This document shows, in pieces, positions 35,762 to 45,675 of a stretch of DNA of 64,000 nucleotides. Made by a program: the position numbers and the translations under genes. Below the pieces are notes generated by a model, which was not told where the DNA came from, made no database searches, and saw only the letters and a list, made by a program, of their open reading frames with translations. The stretch's first letter is position 1; every line of letters begins with the position of its first letter. Source of the stretch: JAEDES01 sp964616405 (lineage in GTDB: Bacteria > Bacillota_I > Bacilli_A > RF39 > UBA660); contig CAZTRE010000001.1 of NCBI GenBank assembly GCA_964616405.1, positions 7,039 through 71,038 of the forward strand, in the 5' to 3' direction.

Positions 35762-37328
35762 AATAAAAGTTTTAGAAGTAAATAATATTGATTTGCTTGG
35801 TAGACGATTTAATGGTTATGATATGATTCAGGATATTTCGGATGAAAACATTCAGATCAAACAAGCCGTAATAATTAAACTATCATCTAACGATAATGTC
35901 GTTAAAATTTTAAAGAATCAAAATCAAGAAATAATTCACGCAGTATTTGATAGTATTGAAAAAGAAAATTCAATTCACAATATTTACTCTATAACTACTC
36001 CAGCCTTATTAAAACTACCTGAGTATAAAGAGGCAGACATTGTTCATTTTCATATGTTTCATAATACTAAATTATCCATATTTAGTTTAATTAAAATTGC
36101 CAAAGAGAAAAAAGTAGTTATATCATTACATGATCCATGGTTTTTAACTGGTAGATGTGTCCATTTCTTATCATGCAATAACTGGGAAAATGGTTGCAAA
36201 AAATGTCCTAATTTACATAGCTTATTTCCTTTTGATAAAGACAATTGCTCACAATTATGGAATCTAAAAAAATATGTTTTTGATAATATAGATATTGATT
36301 TTGTATTTCCGAGTGATTGGATGATTGATCTTGTTCAAAAAAGTCCCATTTTTCAAAAGAAAAAGAATTATTTTAAAATACCATTTGGTATTGATGTAAA
36401 TAAGTTTTCAAAAGAATCATCTGCTACTGCTAGAGCAAAATTAGGAATAACTAAGAACGAAGTGGTATTATTTTTTAGAGCTCAAAATGAATTTAAAGGA
36501 ACGCCATATATTATAGAAGCTTTAAAAGAATTAAATACTGATAAGCAGATAACATTACTAACTTGCGACAATAAAGGGTTAATAACTGAGTTAGAAGATA
36601 AATATAAAATTATTGAACTTGGTAAAATTGATGATGCAGAGATGATTGTGGCAATGAATGCCTGTGACATTTTCTTGATGCCTTCAATAGGTGAAAGTTT
36701 TGGTATGATGGCAATAGAAGCAATGGCCTGTGCCAAACCGGTCATAGTCTTTAATAATTCGGCTTTACCATCTGTAACGCATGCTCCTGAATGTGGATAT
36801 TTAGTAAAAAATTGCGATTCTCATGATTTAATGAAGGCTATTGACGAATTAGTCACAAATCAAAAGGAACGTAAAAGAAGAGGAAAGCTTGCTAAGAAAA
36901 TTGCTATTGAAGAGTACTCTTTAGAAAAATATAATCAAAATATAAAAAATATGTATATGAAGGTGATGAAAAGAAAACATCGCCAGATTAAAAGAAAAAC
37001 CCCTGAAAGGGACCTAGTAAACGAAAATAATTTTAAGGATTATTTGAATAAATTAAGTATAAGAATCTTTAGTAAAGATAAAGACATAATAAAAGAATTA
37101 ACTTATAGTGTAGAAAAAAAATATATCAATAAAAAGCAAAAAATTTATTATGATGATATTAATATTCAAGAAATATTAGAAGATTATTTGCTTAAACTTG
37201 AAAATGCAACAAATAAGGTATCAAAAATAAAAAATAGAAATTTAATTCAAAGAGCTATGTTCTTTTTACTATATGATAGAGAAATTCTTATAGAAAAAGT
37301 ATTAAATAGATTTAAAAAGAAAGATTGA
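35754..37328 (+). CDS. GT4 glycosyltransferase with C-terminal extension
   Basis: 524 residues, GT-B fold. The N-terminal half has a cysteine group, C-H-C-GC-CP (CVHFLSCNNWENGCKKCPN), seen in WcaC-like GT4 enzymes; HDPWFLTG precedes it. The C-terminal half has FRAQNEFKGTPYI and the EX7E motif in PSIGESFGMMAIEAMACAKPV. About 110 extra basic, helical residues follow (about 410-524). AAAGGAG lies inside the preceding gene. TGA is used as stop. Confidence 0.92.
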   Translation: MNKIKVLEVNNIDLLGRRFNGYDMIQDISDENIQIKQAVIIKLSSNDNVVKILKNQNQEIIHAVFDSIEKENSIHNIYSITTPALLKLPEYKEADIVHFHMFHNTKLSIFSLIKIAKEKKVVISLHDPWFLTGRCVHFLSCNNWENGCKKCPNLHSLFPFDKDNCSQLWNLKKYVFDNIDIDFVFPSDWMIDLVQKSPIFQKKKNYFKIPFGIDVNKFSKESSATARAKLGITKNEVVLFFRAQNEFKGTPYIIEALKELNTDKQITLLTCDNKGLITELEDKYKIIELGKIDDAEMIVAMNACDIFLMPSIGESFGMMAIEAMACAKPVIVFNNSALPSVTHAPECGYLVKNCDSHDLMKAIDELVTNQKERKRRGKLAKKIAIEEYSLEKYNQNIKNMYMKVMKRKHRQIKRKTPERDLVNENNFKDYLNKLSIRIFSKDKDIIKELTYSVEKKYINKKQKIYYDDINIQEILEDYLLKLENATNKVSKIKNRNLIQRAMFFLLYDREILIEKVLNRFKKKD

Positions 37329-37337
37329 GGAATAGAT

Positions 37338-38918
37338 ATGAGTAAAAAAGTAACTTTAGTAATACCAGTATATAATGGTTCGAATTATTTAAAAGATGCA
37401 ATAGACAGCGCTTTAGCCCAAACATATAAAAATTTAGAAATATTAGTAGTTAATGATGGTAGTAAAGATGACGGAAAAACAAGAGATATTGCTTTATCAT
37501 ATGGCGATAAAATCAAATATTATGAAAAAGAAAATGGTGGGGTATCAACAGCATTAAATTTAGCAATTCAAGAGATGACGGGCGATTATTTAAGTTGGTT
37601 ATCTCATGATGATATGTATTATCCTAATAAAATTGAACGTCAAATGGAAGAAATAAAAAAGTATGATGACAATGTAATATTATACTCAAACTTTGATTTA
37701 ATAAATGAACACGGTGAGAAAACAACAACCGTATATTTAAATCATCAATTACTTACTGAAAAGCCCGACTATGCAGTATTAAGAAGTGCGATTGGAGGAA
37801 TAACTCTATTATTACCAAAGAAAGTATTTGAAGACTATGGTGAATTTGATCCAAAACTTAGATGCGTACAAGATTATGATCTTTGGTTTAGAGTACTAGA
37901 TAAATATAAATTTGTTCATATGGAAGACGTTCTTGCCATGACAAGACAACATAGTATGCAAGATAGTAACACATCACCACTTATGTTAGTCGAGGGTAAT
38001 GCATTTTGGTATCGTATTACAAAAGATTATCCATTGGAAAAGAAGATAAAAGCAGAAGGTAGTGAATTCCTATTTTATAAAGAGATGGAAAACTATTTAC
38101 GTGCTACTCCATATAGAAAAGCAACTGAAGATGTAGCCGCATTAGCAACCAAGTGTTATGAAAAAGTAAAAAAGTCATGTAAAGAAAAAAGTGTAACAGT
38201 AGTTATAATTGACAATGGAAATAAACTAGATATAGAAAAAACAATAAAATCTTTGAAAAAGCAAACTATGAAGAATATAAAAATAATTACTGAAGGAACC
38301 ACAAAAGTTAATCATATTGATAATACTAAGAGCCGCACTGAAACACTAAAAATGATTTCAACGGATTATCATACTTTCTTAACTGCAGGTATTGAAGTAG
38401 AAAGTAATTGGCTTCAAGAACAAATTATAAAAGCTACTATAACTAATAAAGCAATAATTATTTCGGATTTAAATAGACCAAACAAAAATGAGGTTTCTAA
38501 TAATCCAGCAACATTATTTGTACCAATTGATGGAATGATTTTTAATTCAAAATTCAATATAAAATATAAAAATATACCGCAATATGTATGTGATATGTTT
38601 CAAGAGGGTGGTTGCTTTGTAACAGATTCTAATTATCTAATAAGTAGCACGTTAAATTATGATATTGACCAAATGTATGAATTGTTCCAGTTACTTCTAG
38701 AAAAAAATTTATTAACTACATATCAAAAAGCCTCAATTAGTTATGATTTAACTTGTATTTATAACAAATACACAAAAACAGATAAACAAGTATTTTTCTA
38801 TGAAAGATGTAACGAATTAAAAGAATTAATGTTTTCTAGAAGTTTTAGAATATTAAAAAAATACGTTGATCATAAACATATGAAAAAGCAAGAACGTAGA
38901 GAAAAAGGAAAAAAATAA
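37338..38918 (+). CDS. GT2 glycosyltransferase with a second, degenerate GT-A-like domain
   Basis: 526 residues. Residues 1-230 form a GT2 domain (VTLVIPVYNGSNYL, VVNDGSKDDGK, YLSWLSHDDMYYPN, CVQDYDLWFR). From about residue 290 a second region again begins with a beta-strand/nucleotide-like pattern (SVTVVIIDNGNKLDIEKTI) but has no DXD, so it is probably non-catalytic. The tail is basic. Last gene of the capE unit; its stop is in a bidirectional terminator. Confidence 0.88.
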   Translation: MSKKVTLVIPVYNGSNYLKDAIDSALAQTYKNLEILVVNDGSKDDGKTRDIALSYGDKIKYYEKENGGVSTALNLAIQEMTGDYLSWLSHDDMYYPNKIERQMEEIKKYDDNVILYSNFDLINEHGEKTTTVYLNHQLLTEKPDYAVLRSAIGGITLLLPKKVFEDYGEFDPKLRCVQDYDLWFRVLDKYKFVHMEDVLAMTRQHSMQDSNTSPLMLVEGNAFWYRITKDYPLEKKIKAEGSEFLFYKEMENYLRATPYRKATEDVAALATKCYEKVKKSCKEKSVTVVIIDNGNKLDIEKTIKSLKKQTMKNIKIITEGTTKVNHIDNTKSRTETLKMISTDYHTFLTAGIEVESNWLQEQIIKATITNKAIIISDLNRPNKNEVSNNPATLFVPIDGMIFNSKFNIKYKNIPQYVCDMFQEGGCFVTDSNYLISSTLNYDIDQMYELFQLLLEKNLLTTYQKASISYDLTCIYNKYTKTDKQVFFYERCNELKELMFSRSFRILKKYVDHKHMKKQERREKGKK

Positions 38919-38943
38919 AGTCTATACGACCTTATTTTTTTTT
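38911..38943. terminator. bidirectional terminator between GT2 and acyltransferase
   Basis: AAATAA-AGTC (38913-38922) pairs with GAC-C-TTATTT (38928-38937) with one A-C mismatch, flanked by A and T runs. Stop codons of both converging genes lie within the hairpin. Confidence 0.75.
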
Positions 38944-39947
38944 AGTAATTTCTTTCTAAGGAAAGTCTGAATAGGTTGTTCAATAAATTTTCCAACAATA
39001 AATGTTAAAATAGGACTAACAATTAAAGCAATTAAGGCAATAATCAATTGACTAGTTCCAAGCTTTATAAGTCTATCTAACAAACTACAAAAAACAATTC
39101 CGTGAATCAAATAAAATGTATAAGAATATTTATCTAATAAATTAATAGCTGTCAAAAATTTATCTGACAAGTGTAGCTTTTTTGAATAACCAATAAAGTT
39201 TAACGCAATAGTTGAAAAAATAAAGGCATATGCTAATGATAACTTATTAAGTATCAAAAATACCAACGAGGATGTTAAAAGAATAACAGATGGCTTCTTA
39301 AAGTTTTTTTCGTAAACACAAGTATAAATAATAAATCCTAAAAAGAAAAAGTGAATATTTTCTATTATTGTACAAGAATAAAACAAATTAATTATATGGG
39401 TTATGACAAATATAGTTCCCCAAGTTATAGTAGCACTTTTAGTTGAGGTTACTCTTTTCATTATCCAAGGTGCAACTAAATAAAAGAAAGCAAATATTGG
39501 GATTGTCCAAGTTATACCTAAATTACTCCAAAAATATGTATCACTATTAACAAAACCATTTAATAAGAAAATATACCTAAACCATCCCAAGCCGGCTTTA
39601 TCCGATGGAATAATATTAAAGAAATAATTTAAAATATTTTCACTTATAAAATAATAAATAATTACTAAAAAATATAAAGGCAAAATGGCAATTGCCCGTT
39701 TAATATAATATTCCTTAGTATCTATTTTATCTTTCTTAAAAAATGATAAACAGCAAAGGTAACCACTAATTAAGAAAAACAGTTGAACACCATAAGCTCC
39801 AAAATCAAATAAAGATCTTATGCTTCCTGTTGCATGGATACGCTGCCCAAAATGTACAAAGAATACCATCAAACATGCTGCCACTCTTAATATCTGTATT
39901 GAAACATCTTTCTCTTTTCTTTCTGTAATTTTATTATTTTTTATCAT
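38922..39947 (-). CDS. acyltransferase family 3 (OafA-like) membrane protein
   Basis: 341 residues with about ten membrane helices. The N-terminus shows the family pattern ILRVAACLMVFFVHFGQRIH, with His as the likely catalytic residue, then LFDFGAYGVQLFFLISGYL. Such enzymes O-acylate surface glycans. It is the only gene of the locus on the minus strand. AAGGTG precedes the ATG. It probably decorates the polysaccharide made by its neighbours. Confidence 0.88.
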   Translation of the reverse strand: MIKNNKITERKEKDVSIQILRVAACLMVFFVHFGQRIHATGSIRSLFDFGAYGVQLFFLISGYLCCLSFFKKDKIDTKEYYIKRAIAILPLYFLVIIYYFISENILNYFFNIIPSDKAGLGWFRYIFLLNGFVNSDTYFWSNLGITWTIPIFAFFYLVAPWIMKRVTSTKSATITWGTIFVITHIINLFYSCTIIENIHFFFLGFIIYTCVYEKNFKKPSVILLTSSLVFLILNKLSLAYAFIFSTIALNFIGYSKKLHLSDKFLTAINLLDKYSYTFYLIHGIVFCSLLDRLIKLGTSQLIIALIALIVSPILTFIVGKFIEQPIQTFLRKKLLKKNKVV

Positions 39948-40074
39948 ACTTTTTCACCTTAATAATTGTATTAAATATTATAGCACTGACTATTTTTTTA
40001 TTCAAGCTCGACCTTATATACATAAATCTAACATATCTATGATAATCAAACTTATACCACAAAAAATACTAAAA

Positions 40075-40104
40075 TTGACTATATAAATTATTATATGATA
40101 TAAT
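40075..40104 (+). promoter_or_regulatory. promoter of the polysaccharide ABC exporter
   Basis: TTGACT (40075-40080), 18 bp, extended TGA-TATAAT (40099-40104); GTGAGGG ribosome site at about 40128. Confidence 0.7.
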
Positions 40105-40140
40105 TTGTAGGAACGAAAGAAAATAAAGTGAGGGAAAATC

Positions 40141-40953
40141 ATGAAGACCATAAAAAATATAATGGCTAATTTTAAAAAGTATCAATTCCTAATGAGTCAA
40201 CTGATATTAAGAGACTTTAAGGTAAAATATAAAAGATCCGTATTAGGAGTAGTTTGGAGTTTGTTATATCCAATTTTAATGATGGCGGTAATGGCCGCTG
40301 TATTTTCCAATATGTTTAAGTTCCAAGTTGATGGGGTTAGTTATTTAGTTTATTTATTAACAGGAATAATCGTATTCAACTATTTTAGTGAAGCAACAAA
40401 TGCAGCCATGACGTCAGTTGTTTCCAATTTTACACTAATAAATAAAATATACATTCCAAAATACATATTTCCACTAGCAAAGTGTTTGTTTGTTGGAATT
40501 AACTTCTTATTAACACTAATTCCTTGGATATTAATTATAATCCTAACGCAATTTGGATTAGGTAATTATCCTGCATCAATTAATATTTATTATTTAATTT
40601 TACCATTTATATTCTTATGCATATTTATTTTTACAATAGGGGTAGGAGTATTTTTATCTTGTGTATCCGTCTTCTTACGGGATGTATTTTATATTTATGG
40701 TATTGTCTTAACAATCTGGCAGTATTTTACACCAATTTTCTATAGTATTGAAATAATCCCAGTTAAACTCCAAGTCTTTTTCCAATTCAATCCACTTTAT
40801 CAATATCTAACTGCGATAAGGTCGATAGTCTTATATGGAAATTGTCCAAGTGCAGCCAACTTGGTATTGTGTGTTGTATATGCGGTAGTTGCTATAACAA
40901 TTGGATGTGTAGTTTTCAAAAAGAATCAAGATAAATATATCTATTACATATAG
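40141..40953 (+). CDS. polysaccharide ABC exporter permease (Wzm/TagG type)
   Basis: 270 residues with six membrane helices. The N-terminus LILRDFKVKYKRSVLGVVWSLLYP is the signature of ABC-2 polysaccharide and teichoic-acid exporters, and DVFYIYGIVLTIWQYFTPIFYS and FNPLYQYLTAIRSIVLYG are also typical. It moves lipid-linked polymer across the membrane together with the ATPase 16 bp downstream. Confidence 0.94.
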   Translation: MKTIKNIMANFKKYQFLMSQLILRDFKVKYKRSVLGVVWSLLYPILMMAVMAAVFSNMFKFQVDGVSYLVYLLTGIIVFNYFSEATNAAMTSVVSNFTLINKIYIPKYIFPLAKCLFVGINFLLTLIPWILIIILTQFGLGNYPASINIYYLILPFIFLCIFIFTIGVGVFLSCVSVFLRDVFYIYGIVLTIWQYFTPIFYSIEIIPVKLQVFFQFNPLYQYLTAIRSIVLYGNCPSAANLVLCVVYAVVAITIGCVVFKKNQDKYIYYI

Positions 40954-40968
40954 AAGGAAGGTAAATTT

Positions 40969-41706
40969 ATGATTAAATTAGAAGGTGTTTCAATGCGCTT
41001 TAATCTAGGAATAGAACCAAACTATTCTATTAAAGAAGCATTTATTTCAATATTTGATAAAAAAAGAAGACCTAAAAAAACTGAATTTTGGGCTTTGGAT
41101 AACGTTTCGTTCGAGGTTAATAAGGGTGAAGTAATCGGGCTAATAGGAAGCAATGGAGCAGGTAAAAGTACATTGCTAAAAGTTGTTAGTGGTGTAATGA
41201 AACCTACAAAAGGAAAAGTTACAGTTAATGGTGCAATTTCCCCAATGATTGAATTAGGAGCAGGCTTTGATTTAGAGTTAACAGCTAGAGAAAATATATA
41301 TTTAAATGGCGCTATTTTAGGATACTCCAAGAAGTTTATAGATGAAAAATTTGATGAAATAGTTGAATTTTCAGAACTTAGAGATTTCCTTGATGCTCCG
41401 GTAAAAAACTTCTCATCAGGAATGGTTGCAAAACTAGCTTTTTCTATAGCAACAGTAGTGGATCCAGAAATCTTAATTGTTGATGAAATTTTATCTGTTG
41501 GAGATATCAAATTCCAAGAAAAAAGCAAAAATAAAATGATGGAAATGATTAAAGGAGGAACAACCGTTTTATATGTTTCTCATTCACTAGAGTCAATTGA
41601 AGATCTGTGTGATAGGGTTGTTTGGCTAGAACACGGAAAAGTAATCAAAATGGGTGCAACGAAAAAAATATGTAAAGAGTATTATAAAACACAACTTTCA
41701 AAATAA
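40969..41706 (+). CDS. polysaccharide ABC exporter ATPase (Wzt/TagH type, short form)
   Basis: 245 residues. Walker A GSNGAGKST, the polysaccharide-exporter motif ISPMIELGAGFDLELTARENI, signature NFSSGMVAKLAF, Walker B ILIVDEILSVGD and switch His in YVSHSLES. It ends right after the ATPase domain, without the C-terminal glycan-binding domain of Wzt O9a, so export would not need recognition of a specific chain end. AAGGAAGG precedes the start. Confidence 0.94.
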   Translation: MIKLEGVSMRFNLGIEPNYSIKEAFISIFDKKRRPKKTEFWALDNVSFEVNKGEVIGLIGSNGAGKSTLLKVVSGVMKPTKGKVTVNGAISPMIELGAGFDLELTARENIYLNGAILGYSKKFIDEKFDEIVEFSELRDFLDAPVKNFSSGMVAKLAFSIATVVDPEILIVDEILSVGDIKFQEKSKNKMMEMIKGGTTVLYVSHSLESIEDLCDRVVWLEHGKVIKMGATKKICKEYYKTQLSK

Positions 41707-41737
41707 AATATAGTTTCTTAATCAAACTATATTTTTT
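41705..41737 (+). terminator. terminator of the exporter operon
   Basis: AAAATATAGTTT (41705-41716) pairs with AAACTATATTTT (41724-41735), followed by more T. Confidence 0.8.
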
Positions 41738-41818
41738 ACTTGCAATAAATTCACATTTTGATAATAGAAATGTAATATAATGATTAATAATCAGCCAAAA
41801 AACAACGTCTAGTATTTT

Positions 41819-41838
41819 TGTAATAAAAGTGCTATACT
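41819..41838 (+). promoter_or_regulatory. extended -10 with near-match WalR box before the lipid kinase
   Basis: Extended TGC-TATACT (-10 at 41833-41838). TGTAAT (41819-41824), 5 bp, TGCTAT (41830-41835) matches TGTWAH-N5-TGTWAH with one mismatch and overlaps the -10. The bases upstream (ACGTCTA then ATTTTTGTAA) resemble those at 26870-26886. Confidence 0.35.
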
Positions 41839-41866
41839 AAGCATATAACCGAGGAGTTGATTTACC

Positions 41867-42799
41867 ATGAGAAAATGTGTAATTATCATGAACCCTGAAA
41901 GTGGAAAAAAGAAAAAACTAAAAAATTATAATGATTTCTATGATATCTTAAGAAAATACGGATATGATACAGAAATAATTTTCACCAAGAAAAAGGGCGA
42001 TGCAACTGAAATAGTTCAAGCACTAGACAAAGACATTGATTTAGTAATTAGTGCTGGTGGTGACGGAACACTAAATGAAGTAGTTACCGGTAATATGAAA
42101 CGAGATAATAAGTTATTAATTGCTAATCTACCAATGGGAACCACAAATGATGTTGGAAATATGTATGGTTATACTAAAAATATTTATAAAAACTTAGAAA
42201 TGCTTTTAACGGGTAAACCAAAAAAAATTGATGTTTGCTACATTGATGACACTGCTTTTGTTTATGTAGCATGTCTAGGAGATTATATCGATATGGCCTA
42301 TAATACTCCTCGAGAGTTAAAGAAAAAATATGGTAAACTTGCTTATGTAATGTATGGATTAAAACAATTAAGACCTAAAATTCATTCTTATCACATAAAA
42401 TATAAAGTAAACGGCAAAGAACATGAAGGTAAATATTCTTTTATGTTTATTACAAATTCATCACGTGTAGCTGGAGTAAATGATATTTATTATGATGTAA
42501 AATTAGATGATAATAAATTTGAAGTAGCTTTTGCGGATGTCAATAACTATCGCGATATCATAAAAATGTTTATTATGATGAATGCGGTAGAAATACAATA
42601 TATTCCAGGAATTACTTATTATAAAACAGATGAGTTAGAAATTGAATTCTTAGATTCACCAAAAACATCTTGGTGTATTGATGGAGAAGAATATAAAACA
42701 CCTGCTACTAAATTTAAGTTTAGAGTCGAAAAAAGCATGAAGATGTTGATGCCCAAAGCCAACATAAAAAAATTATTCGAAGAGGAAAATAAAGATTAA
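41867..42799 (+). CDS. diacylglycerol kinase family lipid kinase (DgkB/YegS-like)
   Basis: 310 residues. The N-terminus has IIMNPESGKKKK and the nucleotide loop ISAGGDGTLNEVVTGN, followed by LPMGTTNDVG, all diagnostic of the DAGK catalytic domain; the C-terminal part includes the CIDGEEY segment. It phosphorylates a lipid, most likely diacylglycerol left over when LtaS-type enzymes take glycerol-phosphate from phosphatidylglycerol, which would fit the enzyme at 11974. The next gene starts 1 bp after its stop. Confidence 0.92.
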   Translation: MRKCVIIMNPESGKKKKLKNYNDFYDILRKYGYDTEIIFTKKKGDATEIVQALDKDIDLVISAGGDGTLNEVVTGNMKRDNKLLIANLPMGTTNDVGNMYGYTKNIYKNLEMLLTGKPKKIDVCYIDDTAFVYVACLGDYIDMAYNTPRELKKKYGKLAYVMYGLKQLRPKIHSYHIKYKVNGKEHEGKYSFMFITNSSRVAGVNDIYYDVKLDDNKFEVAFADVNNYRDIIKMFIMMNAVEIQYIPGITYYKTDELEIEFLDSPKTSWCIDGEEYKTPATKFKFRVEKSMKMLMPKANIKKLFEEENKD

Positions 42800-42800
42800 A

Positions 42801-43631
42801 ATGAGTGTTAAAAGTATGAAAAAAGGAAAGATAAAAAATAAAAGAAAGCAGGCGATGAGTTTAAAGGCCAAAGAAACCGTAGTGGTATACTTTGCTTTAA
42901 GATTACTAGTCATTGTTTGTATGGTTGGTCAGGCTGTTCATGCGAATTGGAATAACGTCTTTCTATGTGGATTAACTCTAATACTATTTACAATGCCCAC
43001 TTTAATAACCAATAAATTAAGTATTGAACTACCATCTTTTTTGGAAATAACAGTCTATTTATTTATCTTTGCCGCAGAAATATTAGGAGAAATCCAAAAC
43101 TTCTATGGAGTTTTTGCTCACTGGGATACTATGTTACATACATTAAATGGCTTCCTATGTGCGGCCGTAGGTTTCTCCTTAATTGATATTTTAAATAGAG
43201 GGGAAAGATTTGATATTAAATTATCACCAGTATTTTTGTCTTTGGTGGCTTTCTGTTTTTCCATGACAATTGGTGTCCTATGGGAATTTTATGAATATGC
43301 TGCCGATCGCTATTTATTGCAAGATATGCAAAAAGATAGAGTAGTCCAAGTAATATCATCAGTGGAAATCAATAAAGATAAAGAAAATGTTCCAGTAGTT
43401 CTAAAAGATATAACCAAAACAGATATCTACTATAACAACAATAAGGATAAATTAACCATAGAAGGTGGCTATCTAGAACTAGGTATTAACGATACAATGA
43501 AAGATTTATTCGTTAACTTTATTGGCGCAGTTGTCTTTTCAATATTAGGTTTTCTATATATAAAAAATAGAGATGAATATAAAATAATAGAAAAGTTTAT
43601 CCCAAGATTTAAACAAAAATTGAAAGAATAA
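42801..43631 (+). CDS. polytopic membrane protein, YjdF/DUF2238-like
   Basis: 276 residues, about seven membrane helices. The segment AHWDTMLHTLNGFLCAAVGFSLIDILNR, with WD-xxxH-xxNGF, and GVLWEFYEYAADR resemble DUF2238/YjdF proteins. A soluble loop of about 60 residues lies between helices near the C-terminus. The ribosome site is weak (GAGG 15 bp before the ATG), so translation is probably coupled to the lipid kinase. Function unknown. Confidence 0.7.
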   Translation: MSVKSMKKGKIKNKRKQAMSLKAKETVVVYFALRLLVIVCMVGQAVHANWNNVFLCGLTLILFTMPTLITNKLSIELPSFLEITVYLFIFAAEILGEIQNFYGVFAHWDTMLHTLNGFLCAAVGFSLIDILNRGERFDIKLSPVFLSLVAFCFSMTIGVLWEFYEYAADRYLLQDMQKDRVVQVISSVEINKDKENVPVVLKDITKTDIYYNNNKDKLTIEGGYLELGINDTMKDLFVNFIGAVVFSILGFLYIKNRDEYKIIEKFIPRFKQKLKE

Positions 43632-43683
43632 CCTTTTCTTTTTTCTTAATAGATCAAATTATAAATATAATAAGAGGTAATGT

Positions 43684-44388
43684 ATGAAAACGTTAACAAA
43701 AGAAATTACAGAAAAAAAAATAACAATAAAGCTATTTTTATGTAGTATATACCTAATTGTCATAACCATACTTGCGGTATGTTCTTATCGCTTATTTCAA
43801 GAAAAGTATTATGCTAAACCTTGGGGAGAAGTAGAAAGTGTTGAAGAATATTCATATATCGAAGTATCTAAAATGTCCGAAACATTTGCCTACTATGAAA
43901 AAGAAAACTTAGGTATTCATTTTGTTATTGAAAAAGAAGATACTGGTCTTTGGCACACATATTTAGTAGGAATCAATGAAGATGAGTATACTAAATATAA
44001 AGATATAATAGATTATACTTATGAACGTACAGACAAAGAACCAATACCTTTAAAAATCTATGGTTATCCAGAAATAATTAAAGATGATTTAAAAGAGTTG
44101 GCTATTAAAAATATTTCTAATTTTGTTCCCGCTGAAAATGAGATTAAAATAACAAATGAGAATTTTGAAACATACCTTACTAATAGTTATTTAAATACAA
44201 CCAAAGAAAAAACAGAAAGATTTAGTTTAGCTCTATTTATATCACTAATTCTTTTATTTATCATGATTGCCTTATTTATTTTTACAATCTTTGATAAAGA
44301 TAAATTTCTATATAACTTATCAGACGATTTTAATGAAAAAGTTAAAGATTATAAATTAAAAATTCAAAAAAGATTAAAGCATAAGTAG
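43684..44388 (+). CDS. two-helix membrane protein, unknown
   Basis: 234 residues. Membrane helices at about 19-38 and 179-203 enclose an outside domain of about 140 residues, and the C-terminal tail is basic and cytoplasmic. No cysteines or catalytic pattern in the outside domain. TATAAT and AGAGGT precede it closely, so it has its own start site. Not recognised. Confidence 0.65.
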   Translation: MKTLTKEITEKKITIKLFLCSIYLIVITILAVCSYRLFQEKYYAKPWGEVESVEEYSYIEVSKMSETFAYYEKENLGIHFVIEKEDTGLWHTYLVGINEDEYTKYKDIIDYTYERTDKEPIPLKIYGYPEIIKDDLKELAIKNISNFVPAENEIKITNENFETYLTNSYLNTTKEKTERFSLALFISLILLFIMIALFIFTIFDKDKFLYNLSDDFNEKVKDYKLKIQKRLKHK

Positions 44389-44436
44389 TTTTAATAAAAA
44401 AATATATCCCGAATATACTAATAAAAGGAGGGATAT

Positions 44437-45675
44437 ATGGAATTTATAGAACTAACAGAACAAGAATATGAAAATTACTGGGAAACACATCCATTAAAAA
44501 CATTCCTATCAGCTGTAGAGATAGGTAAGCTAAGACAAAAAAGGTCTTGGAATGTTGTCTATTTAGGGGTTAAAGAAGATAATGTAATTTGTGGCGCAGC
44601 CATGCTACTAAGTAGAAAAAATAAACTAAATATGTATGAATTCTATAGCCCTAGAGGATTTTTATTAGACTACAACAATAAAGAACTACTAGAATTCTTT
44701 ACTAAAGAAATAACTAAATATATAAAAAAGCGCAGAGGCTATATTTTACGAATAGATCCTTATATAATCAACAAAGAGCGTGATCGAAATGGCGACATTG
44801 TTGAATCAGGAATCGATAATAAGCAAGTAGTAAATTATTTAAAAAAAATTGGTTTTAAAAAAGTTCCAACTAAAGATAATGAACAAGTAAGTTGGATGTT
44901 TTCCCTAGACTTAAGCGACAAAACAGAAGAGGACATTTTAAATGAAATGAAATCAAATACGAGAAATATTATTCATAAAGCTGAAAAGTCAGGAATAAAA
45001 ATTAAAGAAATATCTTATGATGAATTACCAAAGTTTAATAATATTTTAAAAGAAACTGCTAAAAGGAAAAATTTTAAATCAAGGAACAAGGATTATTATG
45101 AAGATATGTATAAACTTTTTTCTCCTAAAAATGAGGTCAAGTATTATATAAGTGAACTTAATATTAATGATTATGTCGAATATTTAGAACAAGAACTCCA
45201 AGAAAAATATAATAAACTAAACACTAATAATATTAAGCAGACCAGAAAGTGTGAACTTGAAAAAGACATTGAAACATTGAAGAAAAAAATAATTGAAGCA
45301 AAAGATATAAAAAAGAAAACCAATAGTGATATAATAACATTATCAGGTTCAATGTTTATGTTAATTCATCCAGAGATAATTTACTTATCTAGTGGTAACT
45401 ACGAAGAATACATGAAATTTAATTCCCAATATTTACTACAATGGGAACTAATTAAGTATGGTATTAGGAATGGTTTTAAAAAACACAACTTTTATGGCAT
45501 TCCAGAAAATATTAATGAACATCCTGATAATTATGGAATATATGAGTTTAAGAAAGGCTTTAATGGAGTAGTTGAAGAACTAATAGGAGAGTATGAATTA
45601 CCTATTAATATTTACTATTATTTATTCAAGTTTGTTCATAAACTTAAGGAGGTAAAATATGCATTACACTTATAA
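44437..45675 (+). CDS. FemAB-family peptidoglycan bridge aminoacyltransferase
   Basis: 412 residues. Adds amino acids from aminoacyl-tRNA to the lipid II stem peptide. The family fold is clear: TEQEYENYWETHPLKTFLSAVEIGKLRQKRSWNV start, YSPRGFLLDY, KSNTRNIIHKAEKSGI, and the C-terminal FNSQYLLQWELIKYGIRNGFKKHNFYGI and GIYEFKKGF. Residues about 240-300 form the charged coiled-coil arm found in FemA/FemX. Strong AAAGGAGGG precedes the start. Overlaps the next gene by 17 bp. Confidence 0.93.
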   Translation: MEFIELTEQEYENYWETHPLKTFLSAVEIGKLRQKRSWNVVYLGVKEDNVICGAAMLLSRKNKLNMYEFYSPRGFLLDYNNKELLEFFTKEITKYIKKRRGYILRIDPYIINKERDRNGDIVESGIDNKQVVNYLKKIGFKKVPTKDNEQVSWMFSLDLSDKTEEDILNEMKSNTRNIIHKAEKSGIKIKEISYDELPKFNNILKETAKRKNFKSRNKDYYEDMYKLFSPKNEVKYYISELNINDYVEYLEQELQEKYNKLNTNNIKQTRKCELEKDIETLKKKIIEAKDIKKKTNSDIITLSGSMFMLIHPEIIYLSSGNYEEYMKFNSQYLLQWELIKYGIRNGFKKHNFYGIPENINEHPDNYGIYEFKKGFNGVVEELIGEYELPINIYYYLFKFVHKLKEVKYALHL

